Source: Siphonodentalium dalli
Taxonomy: Eukaryota; Mollusca; Scaphopoda; Gadilida; Siphonodentaliidae
DNA: 64,000 nucleotides
Direction: 5' to 3'
Assembly: GCA_032622095.1 (NCBI GenBank)
Contig: CP136066.1
Coordinates: forward strand, 190,022,816-190,086,815
In this document: positions 11,043-22,857 of the stretch, one piece after another
How the letters are laid out: the number at the start of each line of letters is the position of its first letter
Position numbering within the stretch: position 1 is the first letter of the stretch
Translations under genes and position numbers: made by a program
The notes under the pieces: generated by a model
The model's input: only the letters and a program-made list of their open reading frames with translations
Database searches by the model: none
What the model was told of the DNA's origin: nothing

Positions 11043-11345
11043 ATGTGGGGCGTACTGGTGAGTAGAGTATTTAATTCACTGTTATAAATCCATGTGGGGC
11101 ATACTGGTGAGTAGAATATTTAATTCACTGATTTAGAACTTGCATCTTTAATAACTTGGTTAGTGAGTCCGAATGGCATAAAATTGTGATTCTGGAAGAA
11201 ACAAAATAGGTTGTCATGTTTTCTGTGTGGGGCGTAGTGGTGAGTAGAATATTTAGTTAACTTATTTAGATAGAAGTCCCATCTTTAATAACCTTATTAG
11301 TGAACCTGAAACGCCTTAAAATTGTGATTGTGGAGAAATTATTAT
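11043..11345 (+). repeat. Local degenerate tandem duplication
   Basis: GTGTGGGGCGTA and TGGTGAGTAGA with TATTTAATTCACTG recur at about 11,043, 11,094 and 11,225. CATCTTTAATAAC and AAAATTGTGATT follow twice. These are small local duplications without coding sense. Confidence 0.6.
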
Positions 11346-11514
11346 GTTCTCGCAGTGGTTCTCGCAGGTTTTTTTTTTTTTTATTGAATATCCATTTTTT
11401 CATAAATATTCTTAAATATGTCAACTCTGAAAATAAAACAATTATTTGATGAATTAGTGCTGATTTAAAACTCTCAAAAATATTAATTTTTTTTATTTTG
11501 AAGCAACCTATAAT

Positions 11515-11775
11515 CTTTAAAGACATATTATGTACTTACTCGGGTGCATAAAAATAATAAGTTGGTATTCAGGCCAACTGGAGGCATGTATCATTCTAGT
11601 AAAATCGCCGAAAATTTCAAACAAACAACTTCATAGAAAACATCATCTGAACTATGCAGAATTGTAAATATTTACTTCTCGATTCGGGACGCAACTATTT
11701 GCGATAAATTAACGAAAACGATTTCGCCATTGAGAGTCACTGTATTGAATTAATATCAACAAGTACATGAGAAAA
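11515..11775 (+). repeat. Dispersed repeat J, copy 1
   Basis: It shares GACATATTATG, CCAACTGGAGG, TTGTAAATATTTACT, TCTCGATTCGGGACGCA and AACGATTTCGCCAT with 40,330-40,640 and with the antisense copy 32,640-33,010. Confidence 0.7.
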
Positions 11776-11795
11776 TAGACTGCATTCGTTCTTAT

Positions 11796-12060
11796 TTTCA
11801 TTATTAATAACTCTCCAGCAATGAGATTATGTATATCAAAAATGTTGTTACGCAAATATTACTGTTGCAGTGGAATTGCCGATAAAATTCTAATTAGTCC
11901 AATAAGATACAAAATTTTAAACAAAACTTGTTGGTAAACATTGGAAAAGGTCAAAGCATTGATAAATATTCTGAAAATCATATTCAGGTTAAATAGTTTA
12001 ATTTACTATTTATTCACACAATTAACCATGTATTTGGACAAATCACTAACAGTTTTGTTT
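11796..12060 (+). repeat. Dispersed repeat I, copy 2 (unoccupied TTAA site)
   Basis: It aligns with both halves of the repeat at 2,784-3,420 without the MITE. The point where the MITE sits in the other copy corresponds here to AAAATTTTAAACAAAACTT, containing a single TTAA. Confidence 0.8.
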
Positions 12061-12386
12061 ACAAAACAACTATTTCAACACATTAAATTCCTTATTGGAG
12101 AACTATTAATAATGACTATAAAAACATGGTATATCCATCCCTCCATGTCCTTCTTGGTGGTACTGTTTTTACAGACTTTTGTACTTTTTGCACATTTACC
12201 CACTGTGAGTGCCTTGGGTCCCTTTAACTAGGCTTAATTTGAATATAGATGATTATGAGTATCTAATATGTGTTTAATTATTATATTATAGTCAAAGATC
12301 CATGCATGAGATTTTACACCTTAAAACAACCATTGGTATGTTTTCTAAACCAGAACATAATCAGGTTGTGTCAACGAGGCCATTAA

Positions 12387-12852
12387 CCCATTCATGACTG
12401 GAGCATCCTGAATTTTTTCGAAATCCATATGCCAATGCATTCTCTTGTTAGTCTTGTATATGCGAGTCGATCATAGGTCACCTCGCATATATGAGAGAAT
12501 GCATTGGCCTAACAAATTTTATATTACTTTGTATAATTGTTAAAAAATGAAAGAAAAATTAAAAAATTTATTAAAGAATGTAAGAAATAATGATAAAAAA
12601 ATGATAAAAATTGATAAAGAATGTAAGAAAACATGATAAAATTGTTAAAGAATGCAAGAAAAAAATGATAAAAATGATGAAAAAAAAATTAAGAATAAGA
12701 GAAAAAATAATATATTTTTTTTATAAAAATTGTTAAAGAATGTAAGAAAAATTAAAAAAAAAATGTTACCTATGGTCGAGTCGGATATTTAAGAGAATGC
12801 ATTGACACAGGGTCTTTAATGTTGGGCCAGCACTGCTCCCGACATTAAAGGG
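12387..12852. mobile_element. TTAA-flanked MITE family D, copy 2 with A-rich internal repeats
   Basis: It starts CCCATTCATGACTGGAGC, ends CTCCCGACATTAAAGGG, and is flanked by TTAA (12,383-12,386; 12,853-12,856). One hairpin module lies at 12,431-12,508 and a half-module near 12,770-12,812. Between them about 230 bases repeat GTTAAAGAATGTAAGAAAAA-type units. Confidence 0.75.
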
Positions 12853-13134
12853 TTAATATGAGGATCTGGCGTTCCGATAACAATTTAACAATAAAAGTTT
12901 TAACATGGTTTGGATTTCTGTCAGGATAGCAAATAATCTCGATGAACGTCTGATAAAGAGCGTCCTTACTTATATTTCATTTTCCAAAAGCGGTAGATAA
13001 TAAAGAGCGTTCTCAATTATGATCGTTTGTATTTGATTTCAATGTAAAACTGATTAATGCTTCCGCGTGTTTCCATGATGCCTGTACATTAAGAATGGTG
13101 GTCACTGCAAGTGTGTTATACACCCGTTTAAAAA
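12853..13134. other. Unassigned DNA with two AAAGAGCGT motifs
   Basis: Copies of the recurrent motif ATAAAGAGCGT occur at about 12,953 and 13,001. Nothing else was recognised. Confidence 0.4.
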
Positions 13135-13330
13135 AAGAGGGGATATAATGGTATTGGTCTGTCCATCGTTCGCTTTTGGTTTCCAGATGATAACTTTAAA
13201 TAGTCTGGACTGAATGGAATGAAATTTCGTATTTGGGTTATAGTACTAGCCAAAACTACAGGTCAAGTTCGAATTTGGGTTCCGCCAAGTTCCGTCCGCC
13301 AATGTTCACCTTTGTTGGAATTTCCACAGG
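13135..13330 (+). repeat. Dispersed repeat R, partial copy
   Basis: It contains GATAACTTTAAATAGT, ATTTCGTATTTGGG and CAGGTCAAGTTCGAATTTGG, matching the R-type units at 8,640-9,060 in order. Confidence 0.5.
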
Positions 13331-13420
13331 CGTATTTTGCCACGCCTGCATGGTAAACTGAAAATGAACTATATGGAAATTTTGACAAATTTGATAATCA
13401 TCAAGGAATATTAGTAGAAG

Positions 13421-15570
13421 CAAATTAGACCTGTTAATGTAATGGAACTAAATAGACTCGAGGTGTCCAGATACAATGTGCATCATTTCACGGTTTACTA
13501 TTAGGTTGAAAATTGTATAAGTTTATATTTTGCTCATGCATCTTTCTAGGATAACAGGCTATAGCCACACCGTTGAAACCGTTTTCCCCTTTCGACATTT
13601 AAAGAGTCTCCATCCGATATGACGTGAGCCCGTTGAGACTATTACTCGTACCTTTTCAGAAAATAATTAAAAGCTATCTTTATTCTAACATCAGGATTCA
13701 TGTGGCCAGAAAATTCAGAATTTTTGCGAAAACCCTGTGCCAATGCATGCTCTTATATGTGCGAGTGGACCATAGGTCACCTCGCATATATAACAGAATG
13801 CATTGGCCTAACAAATTTTATATTATTTTTTATAATTATTAAAAAATGTAAGAAAAATGAAAAATAAATAAAAAATTGTTAAAGAATGTAAGAAAAAATA
13901 CTAAAAATTGATAAAGTATGTAAGACAAAAATGATAAAAATGAATTTTTTTTTAAGAATATAAGAAAAAGTGATAAAAAATCTTTATTACACTCCTATGC
14001 GCGATTTCCATTGAAAATGCCGTTAATTAATTAATGTCACTAGTGACTTATATCATTTCTCGTTACGTCATTGACGTTACGTCGCTTACTGATCATGGCT
14101 AAAATGTCGGTTGTTAATATTTCTCCACATCGGTACTATCAAATTAGACCTGTTAATGTAATGGAACTAAATAGACTCGAGGTGTCCAGATACAATGTGC
14201 ATCATTTCACGGTTTACTATTAGGTTGAAAATTGTATAAGTTTATATTTTGCTCATGCATCTTTCTAGGATAACAGGCTATAGCCACACCGTTGAAACCG
14301 TTTCCCCCTTTCGACATTTAAAGAGTCTCCATCCGATATGACGTGAGCCCGTTGAGACTATTACTCGTACCTTTTCAGAAAATAATTAAAAGCTATCTTT
14401 ATTCTAACATCAGGATTCATGTGGCCAGAAAATTCAGAATTTTTGCGAAAACCCTGTGCCAATGCATGCTCTTATATGTGCGAGTGGACCATAGGTCACC
14501 TCGCATATATAACAGAATGCATTGGCCTAACAAATTTTATATTATTTTTTATAATTATTAAAAAATGTAAGAAAAATGAAAAATAAATAAAAAATTGTTA
14601 AAGAATGTAAGAAAAAATACTAAAAATTGATAAAGTATGTAAGACAAAAATGATAAAAATGAATTTTTTTTTAAGAATATAAGAAAAAGTGATAAAAAAT
14701 CTTTATTACACTCCTATGCGCGATTTCCATTGAAAATGCCGTTAATTAATTAATGTCACTAGTGAATTATATCATTTCTCGTTACGTCATTGACGTTACG
14801 TCGCTTACAGATCATGGCTAAAATGTCGGTTGTTAATATTTCTCCACATCGGTACTATCAAATTAGACCTGTTAATGTAATGGAACTAAATAGACTCGAG
14901 GTGTCCAGATACAATGTGCATCATTTCACGGTTTACTATTAGGTTGAAAATTGTATAAGTTTATATTTTGCTCATGCATCTTTCTAGGATAACAGGCTAT
15001 AGCCACACCGTTGAAACCGTTTCCCCCTTTCGACATTTAAAGAGTCTCCATCCGATATGACGTGAGCCCGTTGAGACTATTACTCGTACCTTTTCAGAAA
15101 ATAATTAAAAGCTATCTTTATTCTAACATCAGGATTCATGTGGCCAGAAAATTCATAATTTTTGCGAAAACCCTGTGCCAATGCATGCTCTTATATGTGC
15201 GAGTGGACCATAGGTCACCTCGCATATATAACAGAATGCATTGGCCTAACAAATTTTATATTATTTTTTATAATTATTAAAAAATGTAAGAAAAATGAAA
15301 AATAAATAAAAAATTGTTAAAGAATGTAAGAAAAAATACTAAAAATTGATAAAGTATGTAAGAAAAAAATGATTTTTTTTTAAAGAATATAAGAAAAAGT
15401 GATAAAAAATCTTTATTACACTCCTATGCGCGATTTCCATTGAAAATGCCGTTAATTAATTAATGTCACTAGTGAATTATATCATTTCTCGTTACGTCAT
15501 TGACGTTACGTCGCTTGCTGATCATGGCTAAAATGTCGGTTGTTAATATTTCTCCACATCGGTACTTTCA
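13421..15570 (+). repeat. 719-bp tandem triplication
   Basis: Three head-to-tail copies start at 13,421, 14,140 and 14,859, each opening CAAATTAGACCTGTTAATGT. They are nearly identical, with only a few substitutions and a small deletion in copy 3 near 15,370. Each unit carries one hairpin module (starting near 13,738, 14,457 and 15,176), an A-rich repeat tract and a segment with CTCCTATGCGCGATTTCCAT. The identical 72-residue frame in each copy crosses the hairpin and is not credible as a gene. Confidence 0.9.
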
Positions 15571-15624
15571 TCCATTAATTCTGTGTGTTTTAATCATATT
15601 TGGCGAACCAAATTGATGCAGAAG

Positions 15625-15807
15625 TGTAATAAATAGAGTAATCAATTAGTACCGAGAATTGCGTTAAATAATTAACTCGAGGTGAGAGACGTTTAGGTAA
15701 GAAACTCGTGCGCTAACGCGCACTCGTTTCTTATCGACGTCTCTCGCCTCTCGTGAATTATTTAACGTAATTCTCGGAACCAATTGATTACTCTCTATTT
15801 ATTACAC
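15625..15807. repeat. Long palindrome, copy 1
   Basis: The arms run from GTGTAATAAATAGAGTAATC to its complement near 15,807. The centre is GAAACTCGTGCGCTAACGCG with its mirror. Part of this sequence adjoins and resembles the edge of the 719-bp unit. Confidence 0.75.
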
Positions 15808-16015
15808 TCCCTCTGTGCGATTTCCATTGAAAAAGCTATTAAATAAAAATGGTAATGTCACCAGTGAATTATGTATTTTCCCGTGACGTCATTGACGTTA
15901 CGTGGCTTCCTGGTCTGGACTGAATTTTCGATGGTTGATATTTCTCCACATCGGGACTTTCATGCATTAAATGTGTGTGTTTTAATCACATTTGGCGAAC
16001 AAAATTGATGCAGAA

Positions 16016-16191
16016 GTGTAATAAATAGAGTAATCAATTAGTTCCGAGAATTACGTTAAATAATTCACGAGAGACGTTTAGTTAAAATAAACTCGTGCGC
16101 TAAGTTAGCGCACTCGTTTCTTACCGACGTCTGTCGCCTCTCGTGAATTATTTAACGTAATTATCGGAACCAATTGATTACCTCGCTGGTC
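16016..16191. repeat. Long palindrome, copy 2, right arm broken
   Basis: A copy of the palindrome at 15,625, about 390 bases downstream, with shared flanks (TTTGGCGAAC, TTGATGCAGAAG). The right outer arm stops at GATTAC (16,176-16,181), where the next element is inserted. Confidence 0.7.
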
Positions 16192-17085
16192 ATCCTATAA
16201 TACCCGCTGCGGGCACATATTGAGTAAACCCCGTTGCGGGCACGAGTGAAGACTGCAGGTAGGTTTGTTTTAATGGAAATTTTGTCATTAATTGTTGTTT
16301 TTTTCGGACACAAGTCCGGATCCACGAGATGCTTGATGAACCCATCTTCGGCCAAATGTCAACAGTTCGACGAATAACGAACGCTCCATAAAGTGAAGAA
16401 ATGCTCGATGACTTGTGAGAATAAGTTTCCATTTTGTTCCAAGTTGTGTGTTTTCAGCTCCAAGATGACTGCTGGTGATAAATTTGGACATCGTTACATT
16501 GTTATAGATAGTTTAGGAAACTAAATCTACATTCACATTGGAATTTGCTGCATTTAAGTAGGAAAATATTGACAGTTGAATGTGATACTCCACGGTGTCG
16601 AGTAAACCCCGAAGCGGGCACGATTTTGCCCGCACCGCAGTTTACTCCTGCCCGCACTACGTTTTACTTTATCGATGCGCGGTATGTTTGGAAAGATGTC
16701 TTTATTCGAGTTACTGGAAAGGGATTTGAGTTTTTTAGTATCAAAACACGTCACGGGTAGAGTGTCCCATATATATTGTTCCACGTTTTAATAAAATAGT
16801 GTTTGCAATGAAAGTTTTGCTGAATGAAACTTAAATTTACCCCGATATTCAGAATGCGCTCGACTAAGATTGTGTGTTTCTCGAAAACTGATATCTGAAT
16901 TTTCTCTGAACTCCACAGCATAAATAGGCATTGCCTATCATATATGTCCTCTATTGGTTGGTAAAACTTCTAAATTGAATACTTTTAACTGATATAGACT
17001 AGCCCTGGTATGAAAAACTCTAACTGTTATAGCCCGATGTGCGGTTTACTGACGCCCACACCGGGGTTTATAGGATGACCAGCTT
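16182..17085. mobile_element. 904-bp TIR element with GATTAC target duplication
   Basis: The ends are inverted: CGCTGGTCATCCTATAA on the left against TTATAGGATGACCAGC on the right. GATTAC occurs directly outside each end (16,176-16,181; 17,086-17,091). Inside, GTAAACCCCG and GCGGGCA motifs recur in both orientations near 16,210, 16,600 and 17,040. The short overlapping frames show no transposase motif, so it looks non-autonomous. Confidence 0.7.
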
Positions 17086-17099
17086 GATTACTCCCCATA

Positions 17100-17275
17100 T
17101 TAGGATAAAAATTGTTAAAGAATGTAAAAAAAAAATGATAAAAATTGTTAAAGAATGCAGAATTTAAGAAAAATTTATAGAAAATTGTTAGGCCAATGCA
17201 TGATGCATCCTCTAAGAGAATGCATTGACACATGGTCTTTAATGCTGCCCCAGCGAAGCTCCCACAACGAAAGGG
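17100..17275. mobile_element. MITE family D, truncated right end
   Basis: The sequence holds the GTTAAAGAATG A-rich repeat, a degraded hairpin module (near 17,190-17,228) and the family D end GCTCCCACAACGAAAGGG next to TTAA (17,276-17,279). The left end is missing. Confidence 0.6.
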
Positions 17276-17279
17276 TTAA

Positions 17280-17684
17280 CACATCGCTGTCAGGGTTCAT
17301 GCTGGCCAGAAAATTCTTTTGGCCAATGTTTTGGACATTTCTGAATGTTTGGCAGTTTTTCAGAAACTATGGCCAAATAGATAAAACCAAAATATGGGAT
17401 CATTGAGTAATCCGAAAAAAATAACGAAAACAATGACTGATCAATTTCGAGTTGACAAAAATGACGATGGAAATGTGCACGGCAAAACAGCAAAAACTAA
17501 ATAGGTCCAGCCGGTAACATACATTGTATTCAACATAAATTAGCGCTGATTTGCTTACATTGTCTTATTTAATTTATGTTGCATGATCTAAAGAACAGAT
17601 CCCAGCGTTTTCTGTCTATGTATCAAGCCCTCAGTTGATAAATTTGCAACCACACTCGAGGGTTGGAAATTAATTATATCAGTA
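17280..17684. other. Unassigned DNA
   Basis: TTCATGCTGGCCAGAAAATT at 17,297 resembles a piece of the 719-bp unit. Otherwise no gene or repeat was recognised. Confidence 0.35.
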
Positions 17685-17688
17685 TTAA

Positions 17689-18178
17689 AGGTACGGGAGG
17701 CCTTGGCGGTGGGTATGCTGTGAAAATATTTACACCGGTCAAAAACCGCCACAAACAGAAAGAATATTAAAATGTAGACAGACTTTTCCCGTATACAAGT
17801 AAGAAATATCGCATAAACAGTATGTTATTGTCATATGTTTGACCATTGTTATGTAAACAAAAACATAAAAAAGTTACTTTTCTGGTGTTTGTTTATATTA
17901 TGATAGTAAACATAAAGAGCGTTCTTTGTTGGTGAATACCTGATATGGAACTAATAAAGAGCGTTTATGCCATTTGTGTGTGATTAGCCAGTAGCATTGT
18001 GCTGTCTTCTGTGACACAACCAGGCTCTTGCTTAGGTAAAATAGAGTATGTCTTTATGATAACATGCTGTTTACGCGATGGTCATGGTATATATGAACGA
18101 AACTGTATCCGTTTTAATGTTTTTCTGTTTACGGTGATTGGAACATATATGTATATTGTACTAAGGCCTCCCGTTCCT
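17689..18178 (+). mobile_element. TTAA-flanked element family F, forward copy
   Basis: A 490-bp element with inverted ends AGGTACGGGAGGCCTT and AAGGCCTCCCGTTCCT, flanked by TTAA (17,685-17,688; 18,179-18,182). It holds two AATAAAGAGCGTT-type motifs near 17,911 and 17,953. The frame at 17,999-18,199 has no recognisable product. Confidence 0.75.
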
Positions 18179-18239
18179 TTAAGAATTTGCGCTGGTTAAA
18201 ATTCGAAGTTTTGCACCTCACAAAAGGTGATATATAATA

Positions 18240-18420
18240 ATAGATAACCCGTTTCAGGGTTCAAGGTGACTGTACAACATTGTCGCACACATATTTATAG
18301 TATAACATATCAGAAATAAAAGTCGTTTGACGACAATTGTTGACCACAAATAACACATCTCTTATAGAATCGATGACCGACAATTCACGCCATTTTATTT
18401 AATTGACATTCTGATGGATA
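18240..18420 (+). repeat. Beta-type unit of the 20-25 kb array, isolated copy
   Basis: It contains AGTCGTTTGACGACAATTGT, GAATCGATGACCGA, AATTCACGCCATTT and TTGACATTCTGATGGATA, in the same order as units at 20,327 and 23,547. Confidence 0.65.
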
Positions 18421-18478
18421 CAAATGCTGTGTCATAAAGTAAATTCGATTGAAAGTATAGTAGAAATATATTCGACTT

Positions 18479-18902
18479 TTAGACGGACATAGCTCATTCG
18501 AGCTTCCGAATTTGTGAAGAAGGTTGATAAGTACACGAAATATTGTTATACGGGCTTCATATATGCTCTGAAAATTACTTGCCATGGGCACAGCCATTTT
18601 CAAGCTCTTTAATTTGTTCACACAGATGGGAAACAAACGCTCTTTATTTCTACCATATCAGGAATAGACTAACACGGAACGCTAGCTTTTCTTTTCCATG
18701 CCGTGTACATGTTGTTTGTTTGAGACCCAAACATCGTGTTCAAAGTTGTATTGTTAATGACTTCAATACGTCTTTCTGGGACATATAATGCTCGTAGAAA
18801 GGTAGTTCAAGTAGCTATCGACATATATCGATACCGGGAAACAATCAAAAAGCGAATATTATCATGGTGTATTTTTGCCGTAAACCGCCATGTGGCTTTA
18901 AA
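18479..18902 (+). repeat. Dispersed repeat G, copy 1
   Basis: It aligns with 41,738-42,168 from GACGGACATAGCTCATTCGA to CCGCCATGTGGCTTTAA, and partly with the antisense copy at 47,257-47,447. Inside lies an AAACGCTCTTTATT motif followed by ACCATATCAGGA. Confidence 0.75.
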
Positions 18903-18946
18903 CTAAAGACAACATACTATGCACTACTATGTTGGTTTAAAATTAA

Positions 18947-19440
18947 AGGCACGTGAGGCCTTAGTTGTCGAAAATATTCATATTTGTTCCAATCACCGTA
19001 AACAGAAAAACATTAAAACGCATACAGTTTCGTTCATATATACCATGACCATCGCGTAAACAGCATGTTATCATAAAGAGTTATTATATTTTACCTAAGC
19101 AAGAGCCTGATTGTGTTACAGAAGACAACACAATGCTGCTGGCTAATCACACATAAATGGCATAAACGCTCTTTATTCGTTCCATATCAGGAATTCACCC
19201 ACAAAGAACGCTCTTTATGTTTACCATCATAATATAAACAAACACCAGAAAAGTAACTTTTTATGCTTTTGTTTACATAACAATGGTCAAAAATATGACA
19301 ATAACATACTGTTTATGCGATATTTCTTATTTGTATACGGACAAAGTCTGTCTACATTTTGTTGTTCTTTCTGTTTGTGGCGGTTTTTGACGGGTGGAAA
19401 TATTTTCACAGGATACCCACCGCCAAGGCCAACCGTACCT
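18947..19440 (-). mobile_element. TTAA-flanked element family F, inverted copy
   Basis: The inverted counterpart of 17,689-18,178, about 494 bp, flanked by TTAA (18,943-18,946; 19,441-19,444). Together the two copies form a foldback with a 764-bp spacer that contains a beta unit and repeat G. Confidence 0.75.
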
Positions 19441-19444
19441 TTAA

Positions 19445-19772
19445 ACTATAGCAAAACTATTTCAAAATATTTTACAATATAACATTTCCAACGACTGTTG
19501 TTTCAGACATGGAATTTCGAAGTGTTAAAGTTAAAAAATTTGACCAGCATTGAGACCCCCTAGCTTGTCACCACGTTCCGATATCTACCTATGTAATCTT
19601 TACATACTTTCCAGTTCTATTGCTCCAGAAAATGAAGTTTCAAAGTTGTGAACATATTTATCAGTACTGGACCAAACTTCCTGCCACGTCCCTATTTCAT
19701 CTGCCTGAAAGTATGGTCTTTTGTTGAGGTTCCGCCCCTTGCCCATGGTTGCTTTCGGAGAACATGAGAACA
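19445..19772. other. Unassigned DNA
   Basis: No gene was recognised. GTTGCTTTCGGAGAACATGA near 19,748 recurs near 20,068 as part of a small local duplication. Confidence 0.35.
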
Positions 19773-20062
19773 TTGTTTCAATGTATTTCCACATGTTTTG
19801 TGCTTATATAACATTCAAATTCCATGTTCTGTTGTAGCAGCTGAAAACTTGGGTGTAAAGGGAATAACGAAAAAATAATGATTGTACTTGGTAACAATAT
19901 TTTGACTTCGTCCTGCATTTTGATATTTGAAAATCACAATATTAGAACAATTCTAACAACATAAAGGGATTTGTTCTTCGTAAGTAACATGGAATTAAGT
20001 AGTACCACTGAATATAGAAACCACTGCATGATCCCTGGTACACACATGACACACTTGCCCCC
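19773..20062 (+). repeat. Dispersed repeat H, copy 2
   Basis: The partner of 6,118-6,404 in the same orientation. Shared words include GATTGTACTTGGTAACAATA and CACTGAATATA. Confidence 0.7.
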
Positions 20063-21075
20063 GGTAGTTGCTTCGGGTGAACATGAGAACATTGTTTCAA
20101 TGTATCGACACCATGCACCGTTACACCTTGGTTATCAGATTATCGCAAGAAAAGGGTCGTGGGACGACAATTTGTCAGAGAGTTGCCAATTTGCTCTGGT
20201 TCAATTTCGAAGTTGGCGACCCGAACAATGACAATCTATAGTATCTATAGCGGCTGCAGTCCGTATCGACTGAAATCCAATAATGGATGTCACGATTCAA
20301 GGTGACGGCGCCAGTCGCCAACGTCAGACATATAATACCAGAAACGCAATCGCAAGATAAAAGTCCTTTGACAACAATATCGTGATTTGTGATAAGAAAT
20401 AATGCACCTATTACAGAATCAATGACCGAGAATTCACGCCATTTTTACTAATTGGCATTCTGATGGAATATCGATACAAATACCGATATCTGTATTGGCT
20501 TTCGACCTTTCGTGGATCTCCGTGTCGCAAGAAGAGTTCAGTTCAAAATACGATTGAAATTAGTAAACTATTCTACTTTTGGTCGAAAAGCAACAAAATA
20601 AACTATTCCACTTTGGTCCAAAACCAACACACTTGACACTTATTGGTTGCAAAATGAAACTATCAGAACATGCAACCCCAACATAATTCCCATGCAGCAG
20701 CTATTTTTGTTGTAGGCATGACATTTTACCTGTTGAAAACTTTGACCAGAATCGGGGGTATATATGAGACACCCCTATCTCGGGACCTAACCTCCCCTGT
20801 TTACTTGTGGCTAAAGGCATTAGGGATGCGGACCGGACCCAGTCCAATAACAAGGCGGTTCGATCAGATCCATTCCTCTGTGGCCCGGTTCTCATGTCCG
20901 GACCGGTCCACATTTATATGAATACAGTTTAGCAAATAGTGCAACATTATAGTTAAAAAATAAGTCCATGCACGGCGTTGAAATCATATAGGTTCGTTAA
21001 TAATGTCACGGCGGGGAATCACGTGGTTTCGAGTTGATGAACTCGTATCACGTATTCAAAATGGCTGAGGCAATC

Positions 21076-21078
<3 letters not shown>

Positions 21079-21120
<42 letters not shown>

Positions 21121-21145
21121 AGAGAGAGAGAGAGAGAGAGAGAGA
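21079..21145 (+). repeat. (GA)n microsatellite
   Basis: About 67 bases of GA repeats with one TAGAGAA interruption near 21,115. Confidence 0.95.
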
Positions 21146-21811
21146 ATTTATTTCCGTGACATGTGTATACATAATACAAAATATAATAAGAACAGTATAC
21201 AGTAAACACCCGGCCTATAAGGCCTATATGTCACGCTTAATATAATATTTTCGCATACGTTTTCACGTAACGACAGCTGCCAGCACATGCTCCACTATTT
21301 TTCAAAGTATAGCTCATTTGTGTCCAAACTCACAGTTGTTTGCTCTAACATTCTGACCAAAGTTGTCAGTCGAAGAATTCTCCTAGATGTATGGACTTGC
21401 GTACCACACGAACCTCCGACTGGCAACTTTAGTCATAATGTTATAGAAAACTACGAGTATATCCGAACAAATAAGGTATCAACTTGTTTTAAAAATAAAC
21501 TAGCATATGCTCGTGACAGTAAAAATTCTATGTTTTCTGTCAGTTCCTCATATATTATGTTGTTGTGCGTTGGCCACATTTGGAAAGCGTGATACCCACC
21601 AACCTCGAAACCACGAGATTCCCCATCGTGAATGTCTGTATAGCGCACACTGTCCCGTTACATATAATTATCACACTGCAATAGTAATTAAGGAACAGTT
21701 GTACCGTCATTTCACACAAGCGCAATGTTGTTGAAAAATGAGATTATCTTCAAATGCGGTTGAAATATTGCCACATACTCGTTCCTTATACACCACGTCA
21801 AATATAGACTA

Positions 21812-22772
21812 CTAGCAGGTTAGCCCGCCACTGGCGGCATTCGTCCCATGGCTTTGTTTCAGAAACATGACATTTTTGTAATTATTTTGTTTTTATTTAT
21901 TTTTGTTTTTTATTTTTGAATATGAATTTAATGTTTTTTAAATTTAATATATTTTGTTTCTGAATTGTTTTTTTATTGTTAATTTTTTTTAATTTTAAAT
22001 TGTTTTAATTAAATTGTAAATTGTTTTATTTAATTTTTTTGTTTCTGGCTGAAAAATTTACCCGTAGAAATCCCCCCTTCCTAGGAACGACAGACAACGC
22101 ATTCTTTGTTTCGCGAAATCTCTCTACGATAACATTGCATTGAATTTAAAACAAACGCTTCCCGTCGGGAAATCTGTCTTCGGGTCGTTGTTGTTGGCAT
22201 CACGGCTCCCCGAAAACTCTCACATTGCCGAAAACGTGTATTTAGTAATATCGTTGTTGTTGATATTTACGGCTTGGGGGCTATTTTCTTATTTAGCAAG
22301 TTTGAGCTCAATCGGTTAGAGTCTATAAAGGACACACTCATATATATGACACTTCCCGTAGGTAGCAAGTTTGAGCTCAATCGGCATTCCCTGGAATTTC
22401 CCGTAGATTGGCAGATTCCAGTAGCTTTATAACGGTATATCTGGGGAGAAATCTGATGCTATATTCGTGATTATCTGGGATGATTTCGGTATATCGGGGA
22501 ATAAATTTCGAGCGATAACGTTTGCGTTCCCGTATAACTCTGCAGATGCGAATAACGTTGAATGGGAAACAGACGCTCTTTATAGAGATGCGTCAAAAAC
22601 AAACGCTCATTAAATAATCACTTGATTAACCCCCGCCGTGCCTTTGCGGTGATTTGAGATTGGAGAACGGGTGCTCTGAGCTTCTCTAAACCGCGACTAC
22701 GGCGGTGTCGGTGGGATTTTACACTTACATACGAAATTTGATCTCAATCTGTACACGCGTTTTGGATTCTAT

Positions 22773-22832
<60 letters not shown>

Positions 22833-22857
22833 CGAAGTCTCAAAATATATAGTATAG
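21812..22857. mobile_element. 1,046-bp insertion with 8-bp target duplication
   Basis: ATAGACTA occurs immediately outside both ends (21,804-21,811; 22,858-22,865). The flanking beta-array sequence continues across the gap as in the intact copy near 23,535-23,560. The insert starts CTAGCAGGTTAGCCCGCC. It contains AGCAAGTTTGAGCTCAATCG twice, and a (CA)n tract with an AT-rich tail near its 3' end. The absence of TIRs and the simple-repeat tail fit a retroposon better than a DNA element. Confidence 0.65.
22778..22825 (+). repeat. (CA)n microsatellite
   Basis: About 48 bases of uninterrupted CA repeats near the end of the inserted element. Confidence 0.95.

Noticed and set aside
13624-15280. The same 72-residue frame present three times
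   Set aside because: It repeats because the DNA is triplicated. It crosses a hairpin module and an A-rich tract and has no coding features.
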